Of a DNA stretch of 64,000 nucleotides, positions 25,934 to 33,637 are shown piece after piece. The notes under the pieces are model-generated. The model ran no database searches. It worked only from the letters and a program-made list of their open reading frames with translations, and had not been told where the DNA came from. Each line of letters begins with the position of its first letter. Position 1 is the stretch's first letter. The stretch lies in the NCBI GenBank assembly GCA_026000155.1, contig BNYG01000003.1, positions 62,001-126,000 of the forward strand. Direction: 5' to 3'. The DNA comes from Bacteroidia bacterium (GTDB lineage: Bacteria > Bacteroidota > Bacteroidia > Bacteroidales > Azobacteroidaceae). The position numbers and the translations under genes are program-made.

Positions 25934-26926
25934 TTATTGCCAATATCTTGTTTTTAAATAAGTTAACAAATCACTATATTTTTGCTTGTCAATGTTTTGC
26001 AATAAAACTTTTGGATCTATAATTTTGTACTTGTTCGTATATCCTAATTGAGTAGTCCAAGTCTCTATTAAACTTGTTTTAGCACCTTTCATATATCCTA
26101 TTCTGCGCTGATTTATCTGCAAATCATCTCGCAATAAATTGTGATTGCCATTGGGAATGACGTGAACGTGAATAAAATCGTCCGCTTTAATTATTTCGGT
26201 TGCTTTATTTGCAATCATCTGTTCCGCCCAAAGTGTTTGGCGCATAAGTTGATAAAACGGCTCGAAAAAATAGACAGAACTTTTATAATTGTCTAATGGT
26301 TTCAGTTGCTTTGAATTTGTTATCAAATTTGAATACCTGCCTAATCTGACAATGCCGTCATCACCGTTTGATTTATCTTCATTTCCATAAGATTCCGTAT
26401 ATTTCCATTCTATAGGCACAAGGTAGGTATTGACGTCATTTTGTTTTTTTGCTAAAATACAGGCATCAACCGAAGTACACATCGTTCCTCTTGTTAACTT
26501 TTGACCGTCTAAACTTTCATTCAAATGGTCAGTGTTACTCACAACTTCAAATGAAATATACCCTTGTGTGCCGTCTTTATCATTTTTCATTGGCAAAACT
26601 TCAGTAAAATCAGGACAAATGATTTTAGCAATTGACAAAACAGCATTTTTGTCGCTACGCAACGGAAATAAATGGTTCAAACAAGCAATAAAGGAAGAAG
26701 CCAAATGCGGGCTGCCAAAATGAATTGCTATATCATTTGATTTACAATAAACAGGCATCTTTTCTCTAATGCCTTCAAAAAGGTTGTTTATCCAATTTTG
26801 CAGAACAAAATCATAATCATGTCCTCTTAAAATACCATTTTCTACATCATTGTTGAATAATTGAAGGTCGCTTTGGCGCAGTTTTGCTTGGCACTCTTTT
26901 TGGAGTGTTGAATAATTTTTACTCAT
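25934..26926 (-). CDS. PGN_0703-type putative restriction endonuclease (PD-(D/E)XK)
   Basis: A 330-residue protein resembling the PGN_0703 family of putative endonucleases. The PD-(D/E)XK core is visible as SVDACILAKKQ followed by LVPIEWKYTESYG, where the Asp and the E-x-K metal ligands are about 18 residues apart. The region is AT-rich and no methyltransferase gene lies next to it, so a classical restriction-modification role is unproven. It overlaps none of its neighbours but is 1 base from the phosphoesterase gene. Confidence 0.7.
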   Translation of the reverse strand: MSKNYSTLQKECQAKLRQSDLQLFNNDVENGILRGHDYDFVLQNWINNLFEGIREKMPVYCKSNDIAIHFGSPHLASSFIACLNHLFPLRSDKNAVLSIAKIICPDFTEVLPMKNDKDGTQGYISFEVVSNTDHLNESLDGQKLTRGTMCTSVDACILAKKQNDVNTYLVPIEWKYTESYGNEDKSNGDDGIVRLGRYSNLITNSKQLKPLDNYKSSVYFFEPFYQLMRQTLWAEQMIANKATEIIKADDFIHVHVIPNGNHNLLRDDLQINQRRIGYMKGAKTSLIETWTTQLGYTNKYKIIDPKVLLQNIDKQKYSDLLTYLKTRYWQ

Positions 26927-26933
26927 AATTATC

Positions 26934-27065
26934 TTATTTTTTAATTTGTTTTACATTAAACGCCTTACCTAAAACCTCAAAAATCTTTCCACTCGAAACA
27001 GCCAAATCTAATTGTAGCAAATTTGTCGAAATGTTTCCGCAAAAAGCCGTCATATCATTTATCAT
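26934..27065 (-). pseudogene. C-terminal gene fragment cut by repeats (uncertain)
   Basis: A frame encodes FCGNISTNLLQLDLAVSSGK and KIFEVLGKAFNVKQIKK and stops 7 bases before the endonuclease ATG. Upstream, the same frame runs into the palindromic repeat block (27068-27263), whose translation is not protein-like. It may be the tail of a gene destroyed by the repeats. No family was recognised, and it could be noncoding. Confidence 0.3.
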
Positions 27066-27579
27066 TAGATTCCTCATTCCGCTCTGCTCCATTCGGAATG
27101 ACACTCGCCATTGTAGAGGAGAGGGAGTGGAGGGCGGCGGCTTCGCCGCCCTCCACTCCCTTACTATTGTTGTCTGCCTCGTCATTCTGAGCGAAGCGAA
27201 GAATCTCTCCATCAACCGTACTGACACATCCGTCATTCCGAACGCAGTGAGGAATCTGCTGTTTATCCCGCACAAAACCATGTTCAGTTACCAACACTTT
27301 CCATTCAGGATTTTTCTTGTTTATCAAATCCTCTTTTTTTGCCCTGTTCCAACCTTTCAACTCTTTTTCGCGTTTTATTGCCAAATCAAAATACGGAATT
27401 TCCTCGTAATAAATACAATACTCAAGATTGTATTTATCAGTAAAAGCGTTTTTTATCAAATGATTTTTGTGTTCGTAAATTCTACGGCACAAATCATTCG
27501 TAACGCCAATATATAACGTTGTCCTGTTTTTATTGGTCATTATGTAAACATATCCGAATTTTTCTATTCCTCTAACCAT
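27055..27579 (-). CDS. GIY-YIG nuclease-family protein with repeat-derived C-terminal tail
   Basis: Residues about 8-95 form a small GIY-YIG domain (GYVYIMTNKNRTTLYIGVTN, RRIYEHKN, then a YYEEIPYFDLAIKREKELKGW segment) typical of UPF0213/YhbQ-like proteins. Such proteins usually end near residue 95-105. Here translation continues for about 65 more codons through a palindromic repeat block (for example EILRFAQNDEADNN and ASVIPNGAERNEESNDK). The tail is thus derived from dispersed repeats and may be unstructured. The start overlaps the preceding gene by 16 bases. Function of the family is unclear; a DNA endonuclease role is possible. Confidence 0.75.
   Translation of the reverse strand: MVRGIEKFGYVYIMTNKNRTTLYIGVTNDLCRRIYEHKNHLIKNAFTDKYNLEYCIYYEEIPYFDLAIKREKELKGWNRAKKEDLINKKNPEWKVLVTEHGFVRDKQQIPHCVRNDGCVSTVDGEILRFAQNDEADNNSKGVEGGEAAALHSLSSTMASVIPNGAERNEESNDK
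27068..27263. repeat. Composite palindromic repeat block
   Basis: The block holds a 17-bp perfect GC-rich stem (27123-27139 with 27144-27160), flanked by several arms of the GTCATTCCGAACGCAGTGAGGAATCT type (near 27074-27103 and 27183-27260). Similar dispersed arms are common in Bacteroidota and other genomes. The GC content contrasts with the AT-rich genes around it. It forms the 3' end of the GIY-YIG gene. Confidence 0.7.
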
Positions 27580-27586
27580 TGCATTT
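27557..27586. repeat. 30-bp direct repeat, left copy
   Basis: These 30 bases, covering the last codons of the HTH gene (MQWLEE and stop on the minus strand) and the first of the GIY-YIG gene, recur exactly at 29310-29339. The copies are 1753 bases apart and flank the two HTH genes. Confidence 0.8.
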
Positions 27587-28520
27587 CGTTTATCAGTATT
27601 TCCAATTCTATTTCAATGCGTTCATTATCAATGTTTTTAAGCAATAAGAATAAAGACAATTTATCCACAAAACTATTTTCAGCCAACAAAGCAGGATTGT
27701 ACCGCCAAATTTCTATTTCATTATCGCCTGCATATTTGTTTGTTTCAATAGTCAAATTTTTAATATGCTGTTTATCAATGGCAAAATACAGTTTTTGTTC
27801 ATCATTCAGCATCGTGTAATGTGCTAGAGCATTGATATTGCTTTTAGGAAATTCTAAAATTTCATCGGTAAAAAGCGTTCTTTCCACAGGATTTTGAAAA
27901 AACGGCTGCGCTTTCTGCCACAGATTTTTGCCTTTTTCAGTAAAAATAATTTGCTTTTCCTTTCCGCCGACAAGTTCAATCAGATTCAAATCTTTCAGGC
28001 AATTAACTGCACGATTGATATTCAAATACGATTGAGCAAATTTATCGCATAATTGTTTAATTGTCAAACCATTTAATAATTCTTTCTGTAAATGAAAAAG
28101 CAGGAGAAGTTGGGCAATCGGCGTAAGTTTTTCCGCTTTTTCGGGAAGTTGTTCGGGCATTTTCCGCAAATTCAGCATCAATGTAGGAATAAACATAATC
28201 TTGTTCGGAACAATAAAGTTTACCCGCTTTTGAATCAGGCGTTTTACATTGTAAGACAATATTTTATCAAACACAAAAACCGCAATCATTTCGGTTTTTT
28301 CTTCAATCAATGCTTTTTGTTTCGCAAGATTGTCAGGCGTTACATCATATTCGTTTTTTGCAATCAAAAGACAAATTTTTTGCTCGAAGATTTTTGTTTC
28401 CAGCAAATCAAAAACGCTCGTGATATACAACGGCAATGCTTGACACAAACGTTTTTCAAGTGGTAAAATACTTGTGTCAGTCCCAATATTTTCGTTAATA
28501 TATTTCTCTAATATATTCAT
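27564..28520 (-). CDS. Winged-helix protein of a putative defence or toxin-antitoxin module (318 aa)
   Basis: The protein has an N-terminal region with LICLLIAKNEYD, YNVKRLIQKRVNFIVPNKIMFIPT (residues about 110-135), and a central winged helix (LTIKQLCDKFAQSYLNINRAVNCLKDLNLIELVGGKEKQ, about 175-215). This pattern resembles regulators found beside nucleotidyltransferase or AbiE-like modules. No enzymatic motif was found. Its promoter has a 38-base palindrome at the start of the transcript (28541-28578), typical of autoregulation. It overlaps the GIY-YIG start. The precise function is unknown. Confidence 0.55.
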   Translation of the reverse strand: MNILEKYINENIGTDTSILPLEKRLCQALPLYITSVFDLLETKIFEQKICLLIAKNEYDVTPDNLAKQKALIEEKTEMIAVFVFDKILSYNVKRLIQKRVNFIVPNKIMFIPTLMLNLRKMPEQLPEKAEKLTPIAQLLLLFHLQKELLNGLTIKQLCDKFAQSYLNINRAVNCLKDLNLIELVGGKEKQIIFTEKGKNLWQKAQPFFQNPVERTLFTDEILEFPKSNINALAHYTMLNDEQKLYFAIDKQHIKNLTIETNKYAGDNEIEIWRYNPALLAENSFVDKLSLFLLLKNIDNERIEIELEILINEMQWLEE

Positions 28521-28540
28521 TTATAATATATTATCACTTA

Positions 28541-28578
28541 ATTTGCACATTATCATACATAAATGATAATGTGCAAAT
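28541..28578 (-). promoter_or_regulatory. 16-bp perfect inverted repeat overlapping a promoter; probable operator
   Basis: The arms ATTTGCACATTATCAT (28541-28556) and its reverse complement (28563-28578) have a 6-base spacer. On the minus strand a perfect -7 box TATATTTG (28574-28581) overlaps the distal arm, so the transcription start would fall in the palindrome. The ATG of the winged-helix gene lies 21 bases downstream. One of the two HTH proteins is the likely repressor. Confidence 0.65.
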
Positions 28579-28625
28579 ATACAAAAAAAATTGATATATA
28601 CTCTTTCATCGGATTAATTCTTTCA

Positions 28626-29153
28626 TTATGCGTTTAATTTTTTATCCAATTCTTCGATTGCAATTTCTTTTTCGCGGCTCTTGCCAATGCGCAATGTATC
28701 GACAATGGCGAGCAGTTCGTAGAGTTCGCTGTCATTTTCAATAAACTGCGGAATTTTGGCATACAGCGGCAAAATAAAATTTCCGCGTCGCGTGCCTTTG
28801 TAGTATTTCCACACAAAATTTTCTGTGCTTTCGGCAATTTTTTCCTTGACAGGCGAGGCAGAATGTGCCGTAGGAATACCACGTGTAGAAGCTCCAATTT
28901 GCGGCGGAAAAACGTATTTCAAACCATAAATCAAAAAATCGCGCAACGCCAAACGATTGACTTGCGTTTTTTCGGGATTAACCAAACCTGCAATACGATT
29001 GCGTTCCATTGATTTACTGATTTCGCCAATGCTGATTAACAACGAATTAGCAAGTTCCTGATATCCCAAGACTTTACCACCGCAAGCAATTATTTTTAGC
29101 AAAATAACTATATCGTGCGGACGCATTCCATTATTTTTTACTCTTTCATTCAT
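28626..29153 (-). CDS. Helix-turn-helix protein (175 aa), putative regulator
   Basis: The N-terminal third contains a winged-helix-like stretch (GMRPHDIVILLKIIA, YQELANSLLISIGEISKSMERNRIAGLV). The middle matches a conserved segment in a family of HTH proteins of unknown role: LRDFLIYGLKYVFPPQIGAS followed by RGIPTAHSA, and later YELLAIVDTLRIGKSREKEIA. These proteins occur in accessory DNA near toxin-antitoxin or defence genes. It lies 105 bases upstream of the winged-helix gene on the same strand. The sequence before its start carries a second palindrome (29157-29182). Confidence 0.6.
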   Translation of the reverse strand: MNERVKNNGMRPHDIVILLKIIACGGKVLGYQELANSLLISIGEISKSMERNRIAGLVNPEKTQVNRLALRDFLIYGLKYVFPPQIGASTRGIPTAHSASPVKEKIAESTENFVWKYYKGTRRGNFILPLYAKIPQFIENDSELYELLAIVDTLRIGKSREKEIAIEELDKKLNA

Positions 29154-29156
29154 GTT

Positions 29157-29182
29157 TTATTCCACATTCCAAATTGGAATAA
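29157..29182 (-). promoter_or_regulatory. Palindrome upstream of the 175-aa HTH gene; possible operator
   Basis: ATTCCAAATTGGAAT (29166-29180) is a perfect palindrome around a central A. The wider TTATTCC (29157-29163) and GGAATAA (29176-29182) also match in inverted orientation. It begins 4 bases before the start codon, where a repressor would block translation or transcription. It does not share sequence with the palindrome at 28541-28578. Confidence 0.5.
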
Positions 29183-29309
29183 TTATCAATTAATACATTT
29201 ATTTCAAATAGTTTAATTGTGCATAAAAAATAATTTTTCTGCACATCAAAAGTAGTGAATATTTTTCATATTGACACAATGACACAAGTAAATTTTTATC
29301 TTTATTTTA

Positions 29310-29339
29310 AATTTTTCTATTCCTCTAACCATTGCATTT
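29310..29339. repeat. 30-bp direct repeat, right copy
   Basis: Exact second copy of 27557-27586. Here it lies at the end of the truncated YdeI-type gene, where it still shows MQWLEE followed by a stop on the minus strand but no gene body continues. It suggests recombination or duplication of the HTH region. Confidence 0.8.
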
Positions 29340-29800
29340 TATTTTGAATAGTATTTTTCAATTCCGCCAAATCCTCTTATTATTTTATTTTCTTTCGTTT
29401 TACCTATAAAGTGATTTAACCGCTTCTCAAATTCTTCCGGTCGTATCCTCGCTGCTTCAATGTATGCAATTCGGATACGCTTATAGGCGCCGGAAAAACG
29501 CTGATAGTTTTTCCATACTATTTTATCTTCTTTCAATTTGTCAATTATATCATTTGGAAAAATAAAAGGTTCAGACAAAACATTTTGTATTTTATCCTCA
29601 AGTTTTGGGTGTATCATTTTATTTTCCAATAGCCGGTTGAGCCTTTCTTTGTTGGATTGCGAGTAAGTGCTTTTAGGGTTTCTGGGGGTGAAACGCTGAA
29701 TTTTATGTTCTTTGTCAAGCGGTTTTATCGTACTGTCAATCCAATCGAAGCAAAGGGCTTCTTCAACCGCATCATTGTATAAAATGCTTTTGCGGAAATC
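29339..29800 (-). pseudogene. N-terminally truncated YdeI/OmpD-associated-family gene
   Basis: The open frame reads KSILYNDAVEEALCFDWIDS, then IKPLDKEHKIQRFTPRNPKS, and ends with WKNYQRFSGAYKRIRIAYIE and EEFEKRLNHFIGKTKENK. These are the conserved segments of the YdeI or bacteriocin-protection family. The reading continues upstream only about 10 codons before a stop, and the N-terminal 40-50 residues with the start codon are missing. The only in-frame ATG (29629) is too late for a complete domain. At the 5' side it abuts the tail of another gene on the opposite strand, marking a deletion or rearrangement. Confidence 0.7.
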
Positions 29801-29878
29801 ATCACCGACGACCGGAGTTTGCTGGCCAGGATATTAGCGCCTTTGGCCTATTTATTGAAAAATCACTGGGGAAAATAA
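29801..29878 (+). pseudogene. C-terminal tail of an unidentified gene (opposite strand)
   Basis: On the plus strand an open frame ends RSLLARILAPLAYLLKNHWGK and TAA (29876-29878). It looks like a genuine protein terminus, but upstream in the frame it meets a stop near the junction with the YdeI remnant. The parent family was not identified. Confidence 0.4.
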
Positions 29879-29919
29879 CCGGCAGAATATATTGGCCTGT
29901 TTTTGTAAATAAACCAATA

Positions 29920-32900
29920 TTATCTCAAATGATCCGGCACCACCGGCGCTTTCTTGAAATTATCAATCCGGTCGCTTTGTATCTGCATGTCGTCGAATAA
30001 AATGGCATCCGGGGTGATGGTGGTCATTAGATTGCCGACAATCGTATTGTATATCAGTTCTTTGTCTGAAACGCCGATAATCTTTTTGAAGATTTGGGCA
30101 TCCACATTGTTTATCTCTGCCGAACGAACCCGTTTTTCCGAACCATCGGCCACACTCACTTGATATAGCTTGACAGGATACACACCGGATATTTCCCGGA
30201 CAATATAAGCATAGTCGTAATCTTCTTGTTTCGCCCTTTCCACTAATTCCTTTTTCAACTCGGAATAACTTTTGGTTCGCGTATCCGACAAACGAATGAC
30301 TCCCGGATTGATTGATCCTGTCATGGTGGCGCCCAATAAGGAATGTCCGTTGGAATGGGGCACTTTCGGTGTCGGAATCCGGTCAGATAATAAAGTGGTC
30401 AGTATTCCGTTTTCGACTAAGGTTAATTTTTCGGGAGGAACCACTCCTTGACCGTCTATCGGGGCATAACCCAATAATTTTATTCCGTTATATTCTTGTG
30501 TTCCGGTCAAGTCTTCGATGCTGATTTCCCGTGCCGTAATCCGTTTATTCATCATTTCTTCGATACTGTTTCCGCCGTATGAAAATCCGCCGGTCGTAAG
30601 GGGTTTTCTTTCGGCAATTAAAGAAATATCACTTCCGCCAAAGAAATTGGAATAGAAAGTCATCGGCACCGCCAAGCCTTCAAACAGGACAGGGCCTGAA
30701 TACGATTCACTCATTTTAGGAGCCTGGATTTCTTCTATCAGATTTTTTGCTAATTTACGACATTCGGCTTGCAATTGGTCTGTCGAAGGTAATTCATTGG
30801 AATTTCGATACACAAAATTGAAATTGGAACTAACATCTTCTCCCTCTTCTGTTTTTCCGGCTATATCTCCGTCTATATAAACGAAGGACAAAGGATAGGT
30901 GTATTCGGTTCCTTCCGTATTGTAAAAATAAATCGTAGCCTCCACCAATTGAACAGAAAGGTTGGATTCCAGCACTTCCGGATATTCGTTGAATACCGAC
31001 GAGGCTGTTTTAGCATATTCTTCGTAGCGCGATTGATTAAAATCCAATGGTTGCCTCGGAAGATTTTTCATTTGAATCACCGGCGTTTTATCCCAGTCGG
31101 GCAATTCCAACTCTTTTGCCGGGATATTCAACTGTTGAATCGTTGCCTTTTTTTGTTCATAGGTTTCCGCAGCGCTTTTATAAATGGCATCCAAATCTTT
31201 CCAAATCGTGTAACGGATGGCACGTTCGTCATTATCTAACGTAGGCGAACCGTCATAGCCTTGAGAACCACCGGTCGTTCCCTGAAAATTTTCATCCGTG
31301 CACTGATAATCTCCCATGAGCAAACGAGCAGATGACGAGCGGGCATGCCTTAGATCGGAAGTCAATAAACTTCCGTGTGAAGCGGCAACGGACATTTGTT
31401 TCATGTCCCCGATACTGTAGGCAATAAAGAACGGCGATTGTAAACCTTCCATTTTCAAATTGTTCAAACCCCGGTTCACTTCTTCTTTAATGGCTTTGAA
31501 AATAACGGTTTCGCCCGGCAATGACGCATCGGATGTACCGGCTGCCGGCTTAGGCAATAACAGCGGTTGCGTTTGGCTCTTCGGCCTTTTTTGCGTTTCA
31601 ATTTGTTTCACGAATAAGGCAGGCGCCACACAAGCCACGGGAACCGAACCGGATTCCGCACCGCAGGTTCCGTTGAAAACGGCATACCGGTCTCCGCAAG
31701 CTTCAATCTGGGAAAACATCGCCAAAGGCGTTCCTACCATATCCACTCCGCGCACCAACTCATTGGGTCTGCCGTCCGTATAAATCCGGTAAACAATCAA
31801 GGGCGTTACATTGAAAGAGTTGGGAGAATACCGGCTGGTATTGGTAAATCCGCCGGAAACATCCTTGAAATAATAGGCGTATTCTTTTCCTTGCGATTTA
31901 GCTTCCTTGCGGAGTTTTTTCATTAATTCCTCTTCGGAAAAACGCTGGGTGCTTTCCACCAACAGATTGGATTGGCGTGAAACAGGGGCGTAACCCACAT
32001 TTCCCCTTCCATGTCCATTGGAATGATAAAAACCTTCAATCGGCGTCCGGCTCATGAGGAAATTTTTCAGGATGCCTTTTTTCACTACTTCTACTTTTTG
32101 AGCGCTGATTCCTTCATCGTCAAATGGATAGGAACCGACTAAGGGCGTACCCTGATAATATCGGATAGTCGGGTCAAAAGTCACGGAAAGATGTTTCGGA
32201 AGCACTGCTTCGCCGGTTTTCTTTTTAAACGTTTGAGCATCATTTTCCTGCTTCAGGCGGGAACCTTCCACCCGGTGTCCGAAAATTTCATGGAAAAATA
32301 CGCCTGCCGCTTCCGGTGAAAGGATGGCCGGACCGGTGAAGGATTCCACTACCGGCGCTTTGCGTAAAGCTGAAAGGGTGGCGCTCATTTCCCGCGCCGT
32401 TTTCAATACTTCTTCGTCGGAAGGTAATTCGTTCAAGGAAAAGCCCATCCACGATTTGACCAGCGGCAAACCCATTCCATCTTCCGCCACTACATTGGCC
32501 GACAAAAACAATTGGATATTGACCGCATTTCCCGCCATTTCCCGTCCTTCCGTATCAATGAAAACAGTCCGGGACAAACCGGCGGTGAAATAAGCGACCC
32601 CTTCTTTGATGTCATCGTTTTCATCAAATACCGCCGAATATTTCCGCACTTTATCTTCCAATTGTTTGGGGTCGATATGTAAATCCGCCCAGGCAACCGG
32701 TTTTTCGTAATGATTGACTACCGGTTCCCTGGAAAAGTCAGGCGATTTATCTTCTTGTTCCACTTTCACCGCCAGATTGGCTTTCACCTGTTCGTAGGTT
32801 TGAATGCCCTCTTTGTAAAGTTCATCGAACTGCAACCAAATCTGGTTTTTCAGCAATTTATCATTGTGCTCGTAAGGAATATAATTTCCCTTAACATTCA

Positions 32901-33228
32901 CCCCTTGAGAGCCTCCCCAACCGGATTCACGTATTTCATGGGAATTATCCAAAGTATAATCACCGACCCGTAAACAGGTTGTAATCGTACGAGACGGAGA
33001 GTTGAGCGTAGCTTCCATTTGAAGCCGTCCCAAACCGGCCATCGTATTGACGGATTGCACTTCGTCCAAGCGAACGAAACCATAATAGACAGGAACAGGC
33101 TGCTTGCCCAATATTTCAAAATTCCGGGTTAATTCGGTTTTTATCGTATTAAAAACCGGGTCTTGGCCAAAAGAGTAAAAAGTTCCGATAGACAGAACGA
33201 GTAAAAAAATTAAAAAGCGTTTATTCAT
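29920..33228 (-). CDS. Secreted tandem TldD/PmbA-like metallopeptidase
   Basis: The start at 33228 (MNKRFLIFLLVLSIGTFYSFGQ) gives a signal peptide; the in-frame codon at 33315 adds only an unlikely hydrophilic extension. Two TldD/PmbA modules follow, in 1102 residues. Module 1 (about 25-550) carries the HExxxH zinc motif HEIFGHRVEG (313-318) and the terminal CGAESGSVPV. Module 2 (about 575-1100) repeats the N-terminal pattern but lacks HExxxH, so it is likely noncatalytic. Cytosolic TldD-TldE form a heterodimer; a secreted fusion would carry both halves in one chain. The substrate is unknown. Confidence 0.85.
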   Translation of the reverse strand: MNKRFLIFLLVLSIGTFYSFGQDPVFNTIKTELTRNFEILGKQPVPVYYGFVRLDEVQSVNTMAGLGRLQMEATLNSPSRTITTCLRVGDYTLDNSHEIRESGWGGSQGVNVKGNYIPYEHNDKLLKNQIWLQFDELYKEGIQTYEQVKANLAVKVEQEDKSPDFSREPVVNHYEKPVAWADLHIDPKQLEDKVRKYSAVFDENDDIKEGVAYFTAGLSRTVFIDTEGREMAGNAVNIQLFLSANVVAEDGMGLPLVKSWMGFSLNELPSDEEVLKTAREMSATLSALRKAPVVESFTGPAILSPEAAGVFFHEIFGHRVEGSRLKQENDAQTFKKKTGEAVLPKHLSVTFDPTIRYYQGTPLVGSYPFDDEGISAQKVEVVKKGILKNFLMSRTPIEGFYHSNGHGRGNVGYAPVSRQSNLLVESTQRFSEEELMKKLRKEAKSQGKEYAYYFKDVSGGFTNTSRYSPNSFNVTPLIVYRIYTDGRPNELVRGVDMVGTPLAMFSQIEACGDRYAVFNGTCGAESGSVPVACVAPALFVKQIETQKRPKSQTQPLLLPKPAAGTSDASLPGETVIFKAIKEEVNRGLNNLKMEGLQSPFFIAYSIGDMKQMSVAASHGSLLTSDLRHARSSSARLLMGDYQCTDENFQGTTGGSQGYDGSPTLDNDERAIRYTIWKDLDAIYKSAAETYEQKKATIQQLNIPAKELELPDWDKTPVIQMKNLPRQPLDFNQSRYEEYAKTASSVFNEYPEVLESNLSVQLVEATIYFYNTEGTEYTYPLSFVYIDGDIAGKTEEGEDVSSNFNFVYRNSNELPSTDQLQAECRKLAKNLIEEIQAPKMSESYSGPVLFEGLAVPMTFYSNFFGGSDISLIAERKPLTTGGFSYGGNSIEEMMNKRITAREISIEDLTGTQEYNGIKLLGYAPIDGQGVVPPEKLTLVENGILTTLLSDRIPTPKVPHSNGHSLLGATMTGSINPGVIRLSDTRTKSYSELKKELVERAKQEDYDYAYIVREISGVYPVKLYQVSVADGSEKRVRSAEINNVDAQIFKKIIGVSDKELIYNTIVGNLMTTITPDAILFDDMQIQSDRIDNFKKAPVVPDHLR

Positions 33229-33458
33229 ATTTAAATAACTATTTTCCAAAATGAGTTGCAAATATAAGCATAAATCCAATGGCATTAAATGTTTAATCTG
33301 ATTATTTTTAGTCAAAATTTTGTAAAATATGCAATAAGTATTTAAATCTATATCAAAAAATGTTTCACATGATGATTTAATCGAAATTGTAGTAAAAATT
33401 GAGATTTTTTATTTTAATAATTGTCATTAAACGAAACATAAAAAAGAAATAAAATACT

Positions 33459-33466
33459 TACATTTG
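33459..33466 (+). promoter_or_regulatory. -7 box for the candidate structured RNA
   Basis: TACATTTG fits TAnnTTTG. A transcript starting about 7 bases later would contain the whole structure at 33496-33592. No -33 box was convincing. Confidence 0.4.
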
Positions 33467-33472
33467 CATAAG

Positions 33473-33600
33473 AAACAACGCCAATGAATCAACATAAGCT
33501 CTTTGACGGGAACGAATCAAGTGTTGCGTGTTCAAAAAACTTTAATTTCATTTTTTTCATTCTTTTGTATAAAGTGTTCCCTCAAAGAGCTTTTTTTAAA
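33473..33600 (+). ncRNA. Candidate structured small RNA with intrinsic terminator
   Basis: The closing stem pairs AAGCTCTTTGA (33496-33506) with TCAAAGAGCTT (33582-33592), then, past one bulged C, GGGAAC (33508-33513) with GTTCCC (33576-33581). An inner stem ACTTTA (33539-33544) with TAAAGT (33570-33575) stacks on it, leaving a 25-base left bulge and a U-rich apical loop. A run of seven T follows the distal arm, so the structure ends like a terminator. No ORF lies in it and the neighbouring genes are divergent and not close. It does not match a family I can name; a long stem with an asymmetric bubble loosely recalls 6S RNA. Confidence 0.5.
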
Positions 33601-33637
33601 GAAATATAAAAAGAAAATATTTTTCATTTCGAATAAT

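Noticed and set aside
26934-27281. 115-codon frame covering repeats and the presumed gene tail
   Set aside because: Its first two thirds only translate dispersed repeats; only the last 43 codons were kept as an uncertain fragment.
33496-33592. rRNA leader or tRNA-like element
   Set aside because: AGCTCTTTGA recalls rRNA leader sequences, but no 16S or 23S sequence follows and no tRNA cloverleaf can be drawn.
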